From NCBI GenBank assembly GCA_013791775.1, contig VMTE01000037.1:1-64000 (forward strand): DNA of 64,000 nucleotides. Reading direction: 5' to 3'. Made by a program: the position numbers and the translations under genes. The notes below the pieces were generated by a model, which saw only the letters and a list, made by a program, of their open reading frames with translations, searched no databases and had not been told where the DNA came from. How positions within the stretch are numbered: position 1 is the stretch's first letter; every line of letters begins with the position of its first letter. Source of the stretch: Hyphomonas sp. Lineage in GTDB: Bacteria > Pseudomonadota > Alphaproteobacteria > Caulobacterales > Hyphomonadaceae. Positions 8,923 to 17,123 of this stretch are shown piece by piece.

Positions 8923-10566
8923 ATGGACAGTCTGGTACAGTCTGAAGGAAGTCGTTCGGATACTTCCGCGCAACCGTGGTGGCGCGGCGCGGTGGTCTAT
9001 CAGATCTATCCGCGCTCTTACCTTGACACGAATGGCGACGGGATCGGTGACCTGCCAGGCATCGCGCGCAAGCTCGGCTATGTGGCGAGCCTGGGGGTGT
9101 CGGCGATCTGGATCTCGCCGTTCTTCACGTCCCCGATGGCTGATTTTGGGTATGACGTTTCCGACTATTGCGATGTCGATCCGATCTTTGGCACGCTGCG
9201 TGATTTCGATGCGCTGCTGAAGGAAGCGCACAGGCTCGGTCTCAAGGTGATCATCGACCAGGTCTATTCCCACACATCGGATGAGCATGATTGGTTCACG
9301 AGAAGCCGGCAATCGCGAGACAATTCGTATGCGGATTGGTATGTCTGGCGAGACCCGAAACCGGATGGATCCCCGCCGAACAACTGGCAGTCCGTGTTCG
9401 GAGGTCCTGCGTGGACGTGGGATGCGCGCCGCCAGCAATATTACATGCATAATTTCCTGTCGGGTCAGCCGCAACTGAACGTCCATAGTCTCGTGGTGCA
9501 GGATGCCCTGCTGGCGGCGGGGCGCTTCTGGCTCGAGCGGGGCGTCGATGGCTTCCGGCTGGATGCGATCAATTTTGCTATGTTCGATCCGGAATTCCGG
9601 GACAATCCGCCCTGGCCACCTGAAGGGCGAACGATCACCCGGCCGTTTGATCTGCAGTACCATGTCAACAACCAGTCGCATCCAGACATTGTCCGGTTTC
9701 TTGAGCGCGTCCGGAGCCAGGTTGACGCGTTCGGAGCGATCTTTACGGTTGCCGAGATCGGCGGGCCCGATCCGCTTGGAGAAATGCGAGCCTTTACCTC
9801 CGGCAACAATCGTCTGAATTCGGCGTACAGTTTCGACTTCCTGTATGCGCCGGAGTTGACGCCCGCCCGCGTGAAATCTGCTCAGATGAACTGGGCGGGG
9901 GCGGATAGTGAAGGCTGGCCTTCCTGGGCATTCTCAAACCATGACGCGCCGCGTTGCATCAGCCGCTGGTGCCGGCCGGGCCTTGATCGCAACCGGTACG
10001 CCAAGCTGACCAATGCCCTTCTGCTGACGCTGCGGGGAAACCCGATCATCTATCAGGGAGAAGAGCTGGGTCTTCCGCAGGCGGATGTTTCCTTTGAAGA
10101 CCTGCAAGATCCGGAAGCGATTGCGAACTGGCCGCGCACACTCGGCCGTGATGGTGCGCGTACGCCGATGCCCTGGTCGAACGACAATTCCTATAATGGC
10201 TTCTCGGAGCAGCGGCCGTGGTTGCCGATTGGTCAGGGGCATCCCGAACTTTCTGCCGCGCACCAGGAGAGCGACCCCGGATCCGTCCTGAACTTCACGC
10301 GGCATGCTTTGCGCGTGCGCGAAGAATCCGTTGCGCTTCGTCTTGGGACGGTTCACTTTCCCGAGGTCGCTGATCCACTGCTTGCAATCCGCCGGGATGC
10401 AGGCGACGAAAGTGTGATCGCGCTATTCAATCTGGGCGCCGAACCGGTCAGCGTGCCTGAGGCGCTGGTCGCCGGTCACATTTGCCTCATCGCATCTGGT
10501 GTGCCGGCCGAGCCGCCCCTCCAGCTTTCAGGTCATTCCGTCTGGATCGGGCGGCGCAGGATCTGA
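8923..10566 (+). CDS. Cytoplasmic GH13 alpha-glucosidase
   Basis: A 547-residue GH13 enzyme of the alpha-glucosidase/oligo-1,6-glucosidase branch without a signal peptide, expected to cleave imported maltose or maltodextrin to glucose. It opens with WWRGAVVYQIYPRSY, then shows the calcium-site-like DTNGDGIGDL, nucleophile Asp214 in GFRLD, Glu278 in TVAEIGG and Asp341 in SNHDAPR. The start is either ATG 8923 or GTG 8917; the latter is six bases from GGAAAGA and two bases past the TGA of the upstream gene, so I leave both open. It is co-transcribed with the exported GH13 gene and ends nine bases from the convergent LacI-type gene. Glucose released here would feed the glucokinase encoded 5 kb downstream. 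Confidence 0.9.
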   Translation: MDSLVQSEGSRSDTSAQPWWRGAVVYQIYPRSYLDTNGDGIGDLPGIARKLGYVASLGVSAIWISPFFTSPMADFGYDVSDYCDVDPIFGTLRDFDALLKEAHRLGLKVIIDQVYSHTSDEHDWFTRSRQSRDNSYADWYVWRDPKPDGSPPNNWQSVFGGPAWTWDARRQQYYMHNFLSGQPQLNVHSLVVQDALLAAGRFWLERGVDGFRLDAINFAMFDPEFRDNPPWPPEGRTITRPFDLQYHVNNQSHPDIVRFLERVRSQVDAFGAIFTVAEIGGPDPLGEMRAFTSGNNRLNSAYSFDFLYAPELTPARVKSAQMNWAGADSEGWPSWAFSNHDAPRCISRWCRPGLDRNRYAKLTNALLLTLRGNPIIYQGEELGLPQADVSFEDLQDPEAIANWPRTLGRDGARTPMPWSNDNSYNGFSEQRPWLPIGQGHPELSAAHQESDPGSVLNFTRHALRVREESVALRLGTVHFPEVADPLLAIRRDAGDESVIALFNLGAEPVSVPEALVAGHICLIASGVPAEPPLQLSGHSVWIGRRRI

Positions 10567-10575
10567 CGCACGACT

Positions 10576-11589
10576 TCAAGCCAGACCGCACGATTCGCGC
10601 ACGATCAGTTCGGTCGGCAGGCGCTCAGAACGCATGGGGGAGCTCTCGGTCGCCGACAGCAATTTGGATACCAGCAGCCGGCCAGCCTTGCTCATGTCCT
10701 GTGAAATCGTCGTCAATGAGGGATGCGTGTAGGCGGAGAGCTGGATGTTGTCATAGCCAATCACGGCGACATCGTCCGGTACGCTGCGGCCGCTCTTCAG
10801 TAGACTGCGGATAGCGCCGAGCGCAATCAGATCGCCCGCAGCGAAAATGCCGTCGAAGTCGAGACCCCGGCCGATTAATCCGTCAACGGCCGATTCGGCA
10901 AAATTGATCTCAAACTGGGCGGGCATGATCAGTGCCGGTTCGACGGCAAGACCGAGGCGGCGGTGGGCCTCGACATAACCCTCATAGCGCTGCTGGACTT
11001 CCGGGGCCGCTGTATCGCCGAGGAACGCGATGCGCCGGCGGCCGAGATTGAGCAGGTGGGAAGCGGCCCGCTTGCCGCCGCGCAGATTGTCGGAACCGAC
11101 CGAGCAGTACTTTTGTCCAGGCATGTCTGCGCCCCAGACGATGAACCGGCTCTCGGTTTCGGCAAGCCGGTTGAATTGGTCGTGCAGCAAGCTCTGGCCC
11201 AGGAAGATGATCCCGTCAGCCCGGTTTGCTGTCATCAGAGAGGTGAGATCGTCCTGGCTCTTCGGGGCGAGGTGAGAAATCAGGATGTCACAGCTCGATG
11301 CCCGGGCCGCCTCGGCGATACCGCCGATCAGCTCCTGGAAAAAAGGATCGGAAACCTGGGTTTGCCGGGCCTGCGGGGTTGGTATGACCACCGCAATTGT
11401 TGCCGTGGCGCCAGACAGGAGGGCAGGCATGGACGGGCGGAAATGGTAATTCTGCTCGCGCGCGATTTTCCACACGCGGCGCTTGGTCTCTTCGTTGACC
11501 GCCGGGCTATTGTTCAATGCCCTCGAAACTGTCGCGACCGAGACGCCGGCAATCGTGGCGAGGTCTTCAAGTCGAGTCCGGCTGGACAT
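10576..11589 (-). CDS. LacI-family transcriptional regulator
   Basis: A 337-residue repressor of the LacI/GalR family. Residues 6-25 hold the helix-turn-helix (LEDLATIAGVSVATVSRALN), followed by the hinge helix near residues 50-58 and a periplasmic-binding-protein-like effector domain (DGIIFLGQ, RRRIAFLG, DVAVIGYDN, LTTISQDM). It is convergent with the GH13 pair and divergent from zwf, with a LacI-type palindrome 25 bases upstream of its ATG, so it probably controls itself and zwf. A GGAG site lies 11 bases before the start at 11589. By analogy with MalI of Caulobacter it should sense maltose or a glucose-derived signal; the effector is not visible from sequence. Confidence 0.92.
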   Translation of the reverse strand: MSSRTRLEDLATIAGVSVATVSRALNNSPAVNEETKRRVWKIAREQNYHFRPSMPALLSGATATIAVVIPTPQARQTQVSDPFFQELIGGIAEAARASSCDILISHLAPKSQDDLTSLMTANRADGIIFLGQSLLHDQFNRLAETESRFIVWGADMPGQKYCSVGSDNLRGGKRAASHLLNLGRRRIAFLGDTAAPEVQQRYEGYVEAHRRLGLAVEPALIMPAQFEINFAESAVDGLIGRGLDFDGIFAAGDLIALGAIRSLLKSGRSVPDDVAVIGYDNIQLSAYTHPSLTTISQDMSKAGRLLVSKLLSATESSPMRSERLPTELIVRESCGLA

Positions 11590-11613
11590 TTTAGGCGAAC
11601 TCCAACATATTGA

Positions 11614-11627
11614 TTACAACGTTGTCA
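11614..11627. promoter_or_regulatory. Putative LacI-type operator (zwf/regulator intergenic)
   Basis: TTACAACGTTGTCA contains the perfect 10-bp palindrome ACAACGTTGT (11616-11625) with the central CG usual for LacI-family operators. It overlaps a possible zwf -35 (TTGTCA 11622-11627; TATGAC at 11645-11650 after 17 bp) and lies just upstream of the regulator start. A related 14-mer lies in front of the TonB-receptor gene. Confidence 0.55.
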
Positions 11628-11628
11628 T

Positions 11629-11639
11629 TTGTCGGACAA
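11629..11639. repeat. Palindrome TTGTCGGACAA upstream of zwf
   Basis: TTGTC-G-GACAA is a perfect inverted repeat with a one-base centre, immediately after the LacI-type operator. Its arms repeat the TTGTC half of that operator, so it may be a second, differently spaced binding site. Confidence 0.4.
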
Positions 11640-11642
11640 CAG

Positions 11643-11659
11643 AGTATGACTGTCATACT
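11643..11659. promoter_or_regulatory. Perfect 17-bp palindrome overlapping a possible zwf -10
   Basis: AGTATGAC-T-GTCATACT is a perfect inverted repeat with eight-base arms. It covers TATGAC (11645-11650), which sits 17 bp after TTGTCA and is a possible -10. Its odd centre differs from the LacI-type operator, so a second transcription factor is likely. No factor can be named. Confidence 0.5.
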
Positions 11660-11864
11660 ATAGGTATTGTAAATATCTGCAAAATGTTTCTCCACGTTCT
11701 GACGTGATCCCGAGGCGGTCACGTTATATCGTAAAAAAACAGAAGGTTGAGGCTAATGCGCCGCAATTCAGTGCCGCAAAAATTACGGGTTACAGGACCA
11801 CAAGCCGGATATCGGATCGCCACCAGGACCGCACCAGCGACAGCCCGGAAGGGGAATTTCTGAG

Positions 11865-13334
11865 ATGGCCAGGTTCGTACCCGTCGATCCGTTCGACATC
11901 GTCATATTCGGCGGAACGGGAGATCTGTCGCGCCGCAAGCTCTTGCCGGCGCTCTACCACCGCTGGCTTGATGGCCAGATTCCGGAAAACAGCGCGGTCG
12001 TGGCGACTGCGCGTTCTGACATAGACACAGCTGCCTTCAGGAAGCTGGCGAAGGAGGCCTGCCAGTCCGAGTCAGGTGACAGCTGGAGCGAAACCGAATG
12101 GGTGAAGTTCGAAAAGCTCGTTCAATACATCACGATCGACGCGACAGATCCGAAAGCGAACTGGGCCGGACTTCGCAAGCTGCTGAAGCTGGAAGAGAAA
12201 CGGCCGCGCGTGTTTTATCTGGCGACCTCGCCACATCTTTACGTGGACATCTGCCGGGCGATCGGATCGGCGGGCCTGGCGGCTGAACCGGCGCGCGTCG
12301 TTCTGGAAAAGCCGATCGGCACGGATCTCGACTCGGCGCGCGCGATCAATGACGGTGTCGGTGAAGTGTTTTCCGAGCGGCAGGTGTTCCGCATCGACCA
12401 TTATCTCGGAAAGGAAACCGTGCAGAACCTGATGGTCCTGCGCTTTGCGAACATGCTTTTTGAGCCGCTCTGGTCGCACAACTATATCGACCATGTGCAG
12501 ATCACGGTGGCCGAAAATCTCGGCCTTGAGGGCAGGGCGGAATACTATGACCGTTCAGGCGCGCTGCGCGATATGGTTCAGAATCATATGCTGCAGCTGC
12601 TTTGCCTTACCGCTATGGAGCCGCCCAACAATCTCGGCGACGACGATATCCGTACCGAGAAGATCAAGGTGCTGAATGCCTTGAGCCTGATCGGGACTGA
12701 CCATGTGCGAAAACAGACCGTACGCGGACAATATACGGCCGGCATCTTCGAGGGAAAGCCGGTCAAGGGGTATCTGGAGGAACTTTCATCGGCGAGTGGA
12801 AGCTCCACCGAGACGTTCGTGGCGATAAAGGCGGAGATCAAGAATTGGCGTTGGGCCGGCGTGCCGTTCTACCTGCGTACGGGCAAGCGCATGTCTTCGC
12901 GCCACTCCGACATCGTGATTCAGTTCAAGGCTGCGCCGCATAATATTTTCGGTCAGTCAGTCGAAAGTGTGAACCGTCTGGTGATCCGCCTCCAGCCGGA
13001 TGAGGCGGTGCGCCTGTTCGTGCAGATCAAGGAGCCGGGGCCTGGGGGGCTGCGGGTCAAATCTCTGCCACTGAACCTCTCTTATGCAGAGAGTTTCCTC
13101 ATCCGTTACCCCGATGCCTATGAGCGGCTGCTGATGGATATCGTACGCGGCAATCTCTCGCTGTTCATGCGGCGGGATGAGGTGGAGGCCGCCTGGCGCT
13201 GGGTTGATGGCCTGATCGATGCCTGGGATGCCAGTGGTTACCAGCCCGAGCCGTATTCGTCGGGAACCGACGGTCCGCTCTCGGCCGCTCTGATGACCGA
13301 CCGGGATGGGCGCAGTTGGTGGAAGGAAGGGTAG
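11865..13334 (+). CDS. Glucose-6-phosphate 1-dehydrogenase
   Basis: A 489-residue cytoplasmic enzyme that oxidises glucose-6-phosphate to 6-phosphogluconolactone with NADP, the entry to the Entner-Doudoroff route. The N-terminal Rossmann motif is IFGGTGDLSRRKLLP (about residues 14-28); the active-site signature RIDHYLGKE lies near residue 174, and EKPIGTDL precedes it. Length matches the bacterial family. It heads zwf-pgl-edd-glk, in which genes are separated by 0-5 bases. The 275-bp region upstream holds three palindromes and the divergent LacI-type gene, so transcription is probably sugar-controlled. Confidence 0.97.
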   Translation: MARFVPVDPFDIVIFGGTGDLSRRKLLPALYHRWLDGQIPENSAVVATARSDIDTAAFRKLAKEACQSESGDSWSETEWVKFEKLVQYITIDATDPKANWAGLRKLLKLEEKRPRVFYLATSPHLYVDICRAIGSAGLAAEPARVVLEKPIGTDLDSARAINDGVGEVFSERQVFRIDHYLGKETVQNLMVLRFANMLFEPLWSHNYIDHVQITVAENLGLEGRAEYYDRSGALRDMVQNHMLQLLCLTAMEPPNNLGDDDIRTEKIKVLNALSLIGTDHVRKQTVRGQYTAGIFEGKPVKGYLEELSSASGSSTETFVAIKAEIKNWRWAGVPFYLRTGKRMSSRHSDIVIQFKAAPHNIFGQSVESVNRLVIRLQPDEAVRLFVQIKEPGPGGLRVKSLPLNLSYAESFLIRYPDAYERLLMDIVRGNLSLFMRRDEVEAAWRWVDGLIDAWDASGYQPEPYSSGTDGPLSAALMTDRDGRSWWKEG

Positions 13335-13339
13335 GCGGC

Positions 13340-14038
13340 ATGCCGCTGGCCCTGTCAGCGTTCGGGACGCGTGAAGAGGCGTCGAAAGCGGTCGCAGCCA
13401 TGGCAGCGGAAGCCCTGGCGCGGGATATCGCGGAGCAGCGGCGCGCCGACCTGTTTGTCTCGGGCGGTTCGACTCCGGAGGCGTCATTCCGGTATTTGTC
13501 GAGGGCGGCGATCGAGTGGGAGCGCGTCACGGTGGGGCTGGTCGATGAGCGCTGGGTGCCACCCGATCATGCTGACTCCAACGAGCGGCTCGTGCGGGCA
13601 CACCTGCTCAGAGAAAAAGCCGGTGCAGCGGGTTTCATTCCGCTTTGGACGCCGGGCGATGATCACCTCCGCGCGGCGGATGACCGGTGCCTAGCCTATG
13701 GCCCGCACTGCGATAGCGCCAGCTTCGTGCTGCTCGGAATGGGCGCAGATGGTCACACAGCAAGCTGGTTTCCGGAGATGGACAGCCTCGCATTGGTAAC
13801 CGCAGCCGATCAGCCGTGCCCGGTGGCTGCGGTCGTTGCGCCGGGCGCCCGGACGCCCCGGCGGCTCACGCTGACGGGCCCGGCTGTCTGCCGCGCCAAG
13901 TCAGCTGTCCTGTTGGCATTCGGATCCGAAAAGCGCACTAAACTCGAAGCGGCGCGCCATGCGGATCCGTTGAATTGCCCGGTCCGATTTGCCATCGATG
14001 GGTTGGGCCATCGCCTGAATATTGTGTGGGCTCCCTGA
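13340..14038 (+). CDS. 6-phosphogluconolactonase
   Basis: A 232-residue lactonase hydrolysing 6-phosphogluconolactone to 6-phosphogluconate. The family motifs FVSGGSTPE near residue 45 and LLGMGADGHTASWFP near residue 138 are present, the second carrying the catalytic Asp-Gly-His. The ATG at 13340 is preceded by GGAAGGAAGG about ten bases upstream and lies five bases after the zwf stop; a longer frame starts inside zwf and is rejected. Its TGA directly abuts the edd ATG, which supports co-translation. Confidence 0.95.
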   Translation: MPLALSAFGTREEASKAVAAMAAEALARDIAEQRRADLFVSGGSTPEASFRYLSRAAIEWERVTVGLVDERWVPPDHADSNERLVRAHLLREKAGAAGFIPLWTPGDDHLRAADDRCLAYGPHCDSASFVLLGMGADGHTASWFPEMDSLALVTAADQPCPVAAVVAPGARTPRRLTLTGPAVCRAKSAVLLAFGSEKRTKLEAARHADPLNCPVRFAIDGLGHRLNIVWAP

Positions 14039-15874
14039 ATGACTGAGAAACTTCATCCCGTCGTCGAGCAAGTTACAATGCGCATAGAGGCGCGTTCGCT
14101 TGATACCCGAGCGGCATATCTCGACATGATCCGCTCGCGCCGCCCGACAGCCTTTGCGCGCAAGCGGCTGACCGAAGGCAACCTGGCGCACGCCTCTGCC
14201 GGATGTGCACTGATTGAGAAGACTGAAATTCTTGGCGCGTCATGGCCGGTGATCGGAATCATCACGGCGTACAACGATATGTTGTCAGCGCATGCGCCGT
14301 TTGAGTCTTATCCCCAGCTCATCCGCGACGCCGCGCGGGAAGTGCGCGCGGTTGCGCAGGTGGCAGGCGGCGTGCCGGCAATGTGTGACGGCGTGACCCA
14401 GGGTCAGGAAGGCATGGAGCTTTCGCTTTTCTCGCGGGATGTCATCGCCATGGCTTCGGCCATCGGCCTGTCGCACGATGCCTTCGATGCCGTTCTGCAT
14501 CTGGGCGTGTGCGACAAGATCGTGCCAGGCCTCGTCATTGCCGCGCTGCGCTTTGGTTGGATGCCGTCAATTCTGGTGCCGGCCGGACCGATGCCCTCGG
14601 GCCTGCCCAATCCGGAAAAAGTCCGTATCCGGCAATTGTTCGCTGAAGGGAAAGTTGGCCGCGAGGCGCTTCTGAAGGCCGAAGCGGAAAGCTATCATTC
14701 GCAAGGCACGTGCACTTTCTATGGAACGGCAAATTCCAACCAGATGCTGATGGAAGTGATGGGACTGCACTTGCCCGGTGCAGCCTTTGCCAACCCGGGC
14801 ACGCCGCTGCGCACGGCCCTGACCCGGGCTGCGGCGCATCATGCGGCGTCCATCACGGCCCAGGGCGACAGCTATAGGCCCGCCGGCGAACTGGTCGACG
14901 CGAAAGCTGTGGTCAATGGAATTGTCGGCCTCATGGCTACGGGTGGTTCGACCAATCATGCGCTCCACATTCCCGCCATGGCGGCGGCGGCAGGCTGGAT
15001 CGTCACGCTGGACGACTTTGCTGACCTTTCGCATGTGTGTCCGCTTCTTGCGCGCATCTATCCCAATGGCCCGGCAGATGTGAACCATTTCCATGCCGCC
15101 GGCGGGATGAGTTTCCTGATGGCCCAGCTCCTGTCGGCGGGTTTGTTGCAGGGTGACGCGCAAGGCGTTGCCGGTCCGATTTCGGGCTATGCACGCGAAC
15201 CTATCCTGTTGGACGGCGAACTGACCTGGCGCGCGGCTCCGGAAGCCAGCGCAGACCGGGAGGTTCTGCGGCCGGCTGACGATCCGTTCTCGGCGGACGG
15301 CGGATTGCGGCTGCTGCGCGGGCCCTTGGGCGAGGGGGTTTGCAAGGTATCGGCGGTGAAACCGTCGCAGCGCGTCGTCGAGGCTCCGGCCATCGTGTTC
15401 GACACCCAGGAAGCGCTCAAGGCGGCGTTCGATGCTGGCCGGCTGGACCGGGATTTCGTCGCAGTCGTCAGGTTCCAGGGGCCGGCAGCGAACGGAATGC
15501 CTGAACTCCACGGCCTGACACCGGTGCTCGGCGTGTTGCAGGACAGGGGGTACAGGGTCGCGCTCGTGACCGATGGCCGGATGTCCGGCGCAAGCGGCAA
15601 GATTCCGGCGGCGATCCACATCAGCCCGGAAGCGGCGCGCGGTGGACCGATTGCCAGGGTGCGCGACGGCGACATCATCCGGCTCGACGCCGAAGCTGGC
15701 CGGCTGGACGTGAAGGTCGAGGAAAGTGACTTCAACGCCCGCGCACCGGCGGAATTCTGCGCGAACCGTGCGCCCGCAGGGCTTGGACGCGAGTTGTTCG
15801 AGATGTTCAGGTTGCATGCGGCGACGGCTTCCGAAGGTGCCAGCCCGTTTGGCTTCTCCGCGCTGCGGAGCTGA
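14039..15874 (+). CDS. Phosphogluconate dehydratase
   Basis: A 611-residue IlvD/Edd-family [4Fe-4S] dehydratase converting 6-phosphogluconate to 2-keto-3-deoxy-6-phosphogluconate. Visible family features are [14 protein letters not shown], the cluster cysteine regions [15 protein letters not shown] and [24 protein letters not shown], and the C-terminal [12 protein letters not shown] loop. Length agrees with Edd (about 600) rather than with IlvD. It is third in zwf-pgl-edd-glk. The aldolase Eda that would split the product is not encoded in the window. Confidence 0.97.
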   Translation: MTEKLHPVVEQVTMRIEARSLDTRAAYLDMIRSRRPTAFARKRLTEGNLAHASAGCALIEKTEILGASWPVIGIITAYNDMLSAHAPFESYPQLIRDAAREVRAVAQVAGGVPAMCDGVTQGQEGMELSLFSRDVIAMASAIGLSHDAFDAVLHLGVCDKIVPGLVIAALRFGWMPSILVPAGPMPSGLPNPEKVRIRQLFAEGKVGREALLKAEAESYHSQGTCTFYGTANSNQMLMEVMGLHLPGAAFANPGTPLRTALTRAAAHHAASITAQGDSYRPAGELVDAKAVVNGIVGLMATGGSTNHALHIPAMAAAAGWIVTLDDFADLSHVCPLLARIYPNGPADVNHFHAAGGMSFLMAQLLSAGLLQGDAQGVAGPISGYAREPILLDGELTWRAAPEASADREVLRPADDPFSADGGLRLLRGPLGEGVCKVSAVKPSQRVVEAPAIVFDTQEALKAAFDAGRLDRDFVAVVRFQGPAANGMPELHGLTPVLGVLQDRGYRVALVTDGRMSGASGKIPAAIHISPEAARGGPIARVRDGDIIRLDAEAGRLDVKVEESDFNARAPAEFCANRAPAGLGRELFEMFRLHAATASEGASPFGFSALRS

Positions 15875-15876
15875 AC

Positions 15877-16836
15877 ATGGATACGGGTCTGCTGGTCGGG
15901 GATATCGGGGGCACGAATGTACGCTTTGCGCTGGCCGTGCGGCGCGGCGGCGGCATGCGTATCGAGCGGTTTGAAGTCTATCCGGGGCGCGAGTTTGCGA
16001 CCTTTTCAGACGCCTTGCACCGCTATCTGGACCAAACCGGCGTGCGCCCGGCGGCGGCCTGTTTTGCCGTAGCCGGACCGGTGCGGCACGGCGCGGCGCG
16101 GTTGACAAATCGCAACTGGCTGATCGCGTCCGACGCCCTCTCCGACGAGTTCGGAATAGAAAATGTGCTGGTGGTGAACGATTTCCTCGCCATGGCGCGA
16201 TCGGTGCCAGAACTCGAGGCGGACGCATTCGAAGTTCTGTTCACCGGGGAGGCTGTGGAAAGCGCCCCCATCCTGGTTGCGGGCCCGGGCACCGGGTTCG
16301 GAGTCTCGACGCTCGTGCCATCCAAGGATGGCTGGATGGTTTTGTCAGGCGAGGGGGGGCACATTGCCTATGCGCCAAGAACCGAACTCGAGCGGGATCT
16401 TGCACGGTTGCTGGCGCGGGACTTTGGCTACGTTTCGAACGAACTCGTGGCTTCCGGCAGCGGCTTGCCGGCGGTGCATTCTGCTTTTTGCGAGATTTAT
16501 GGTGTTTCCCCCAGATCGCTGACGCCGGCAGAGATGCATGTCCGCGCAGAGGCCGGCGAGGCGATGTACCGCGCCTTGATCGAGTTGCGCGCGATGGCTG
16601 TGATGGGGGCGGTGGGCGATCTGGCGTTGGCGACGGGCGCCCTGGGCGGCGTGGTGCTTGCGGGCGGCGTTACCGAGCGCATTTCAAGCTATCTCAAGAC
16701 ACCCCAGGCGTTTGAGCGCTTTACGTCACGCGGTCCGATGAGCGGCTATCTCAGAAATTGTCCCGTGCGCCTGCTGCACGATCCGGTCGCGCCGTTGATT
16801 GGTGCGGCTGCCTACTTTGAACAGGCGCGGGGCTGA
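15877..16836 (+). CDS. Glucokinase
   Basis: A 319-residue ATP-dependent glucokinase of the Glk (non-ROK) family. The phosphate-binding motif GDIGGTNVRFAL is at residues 8-19, LTNRNW near residue 77, the catalytic region VVNDF near residue 101, AGPGTGFG near residue 138 and SGEGGH near residue 158. It phosphorylates glucose released by the cytoplasmic alpha-glucosidase, linking maltodextrin breakdown to zwf-pgl-edd in the same operon. The ATG lies two bases after the edd stop. Confidence 0.96.
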   Translation: MDTGLLVGDIGGTNVRFALAVRRGGGMRIERFEVYPGREFATFSDALHRYLDQTGVRPAAACFAVAGPVRHGAARLTNRNWLIASDALSDEFGIENVLVVNDFLAMARSVPELEADAFEVLFTGEAVESAPILVAGPGTGFGVSTLVPSKDGWMVLSGEGGHIAYAPRTELERDLARLLARDFGYVSNELVASGSGLPAVHSAFCEIYGVSPRSLTPAEMHVRAEAGEAMYRALIELRAMAVMGAVGDLALATGALGGVVLAGGVTERISSYLKTPQAFERFTSRGPMSGYLRNCPVRLLHDPVAPLIGAAAYFEQARG

Positions 16837-16893
16837 CCGATTCTGCCTGTCTGGCATCGCAATGCTGCACCTGCTCACGAAAATCTCCCAACA

Positions 16894-16908
16894 ATGCAAA
16901 ATTTGCAT
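16894..16908. promoter_or_regulatory. Perfect 15-bp palindrome upstream of the receptor gene
   Basis: ATGCAAA-A-TTTGCAT is a perfect inverted repeat with a one-base centre, 57 bases after the glucokinase stop. It has no T-run and is too A/T-rich for a terminator stem, so an operator for an unidentified regulator is more likely. Confidence 0.45.
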
Positions 16909-17011
16909 AACTCAGCACCTCGAAGCGCCTCAGAAGCGCGCCGGCGCGATCAATTATAAGTCCAATAAAAACAAACAATAAGCGAGCCTCGCTTGGCCCT
17001 GCGTGATACAA

Positions 17012-17025
17012 TGGCAACATTGTCA
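17012..17025. promoter_or_regulatory. Putative LacI-type operator upstream of the receptor gene
   Basis: TGGCAACATTGTCA matches the operator-like 14-mer at 11614-11627 in 11 of 14 positions and is itself a near-perfect inverted repeat (one mismatched pair plus a CA centre). It lies about 100 bp before the receptor ATG, so the LacI-type protein may control receptor, regulator and zwf operon together. Confidence 0.5.
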
Positions 17026-17123
17026 TACATTCTACGAACCTTGACTTGCGTAGTTTGCATTTTGTTGCGATAAATTTCGCAAGCTGTGTTGCGGTGCGCC
17101 GGGCATGGCATTGGGAGGAGTCA

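Larger units (their letters stand above)
16837..17123. promoter_or_regulatory. Upstream region of the TonB-dependent receptor gene
   Basis: This 287-bp stretch is richer in A/T than its surroundings and has no supportable gene. It holds the palindrome at 16894-16908 and the operator-like 14-mer at 17012-17025. TTGCGT (17046-17051) and GATAAA (17069-17074) are 17 bp apart and form a possible promoter. GGGAGGAG at 17113-17120 is the ribosome-binding site of the receptor. Confidence 0.4.

Noticed and set aside
14567..16228. 553-codon minus-strand frame opposite edd and glk
   Set aside because: Arg/Pro-rich shadow of two well-identified genes, with no domain signature.
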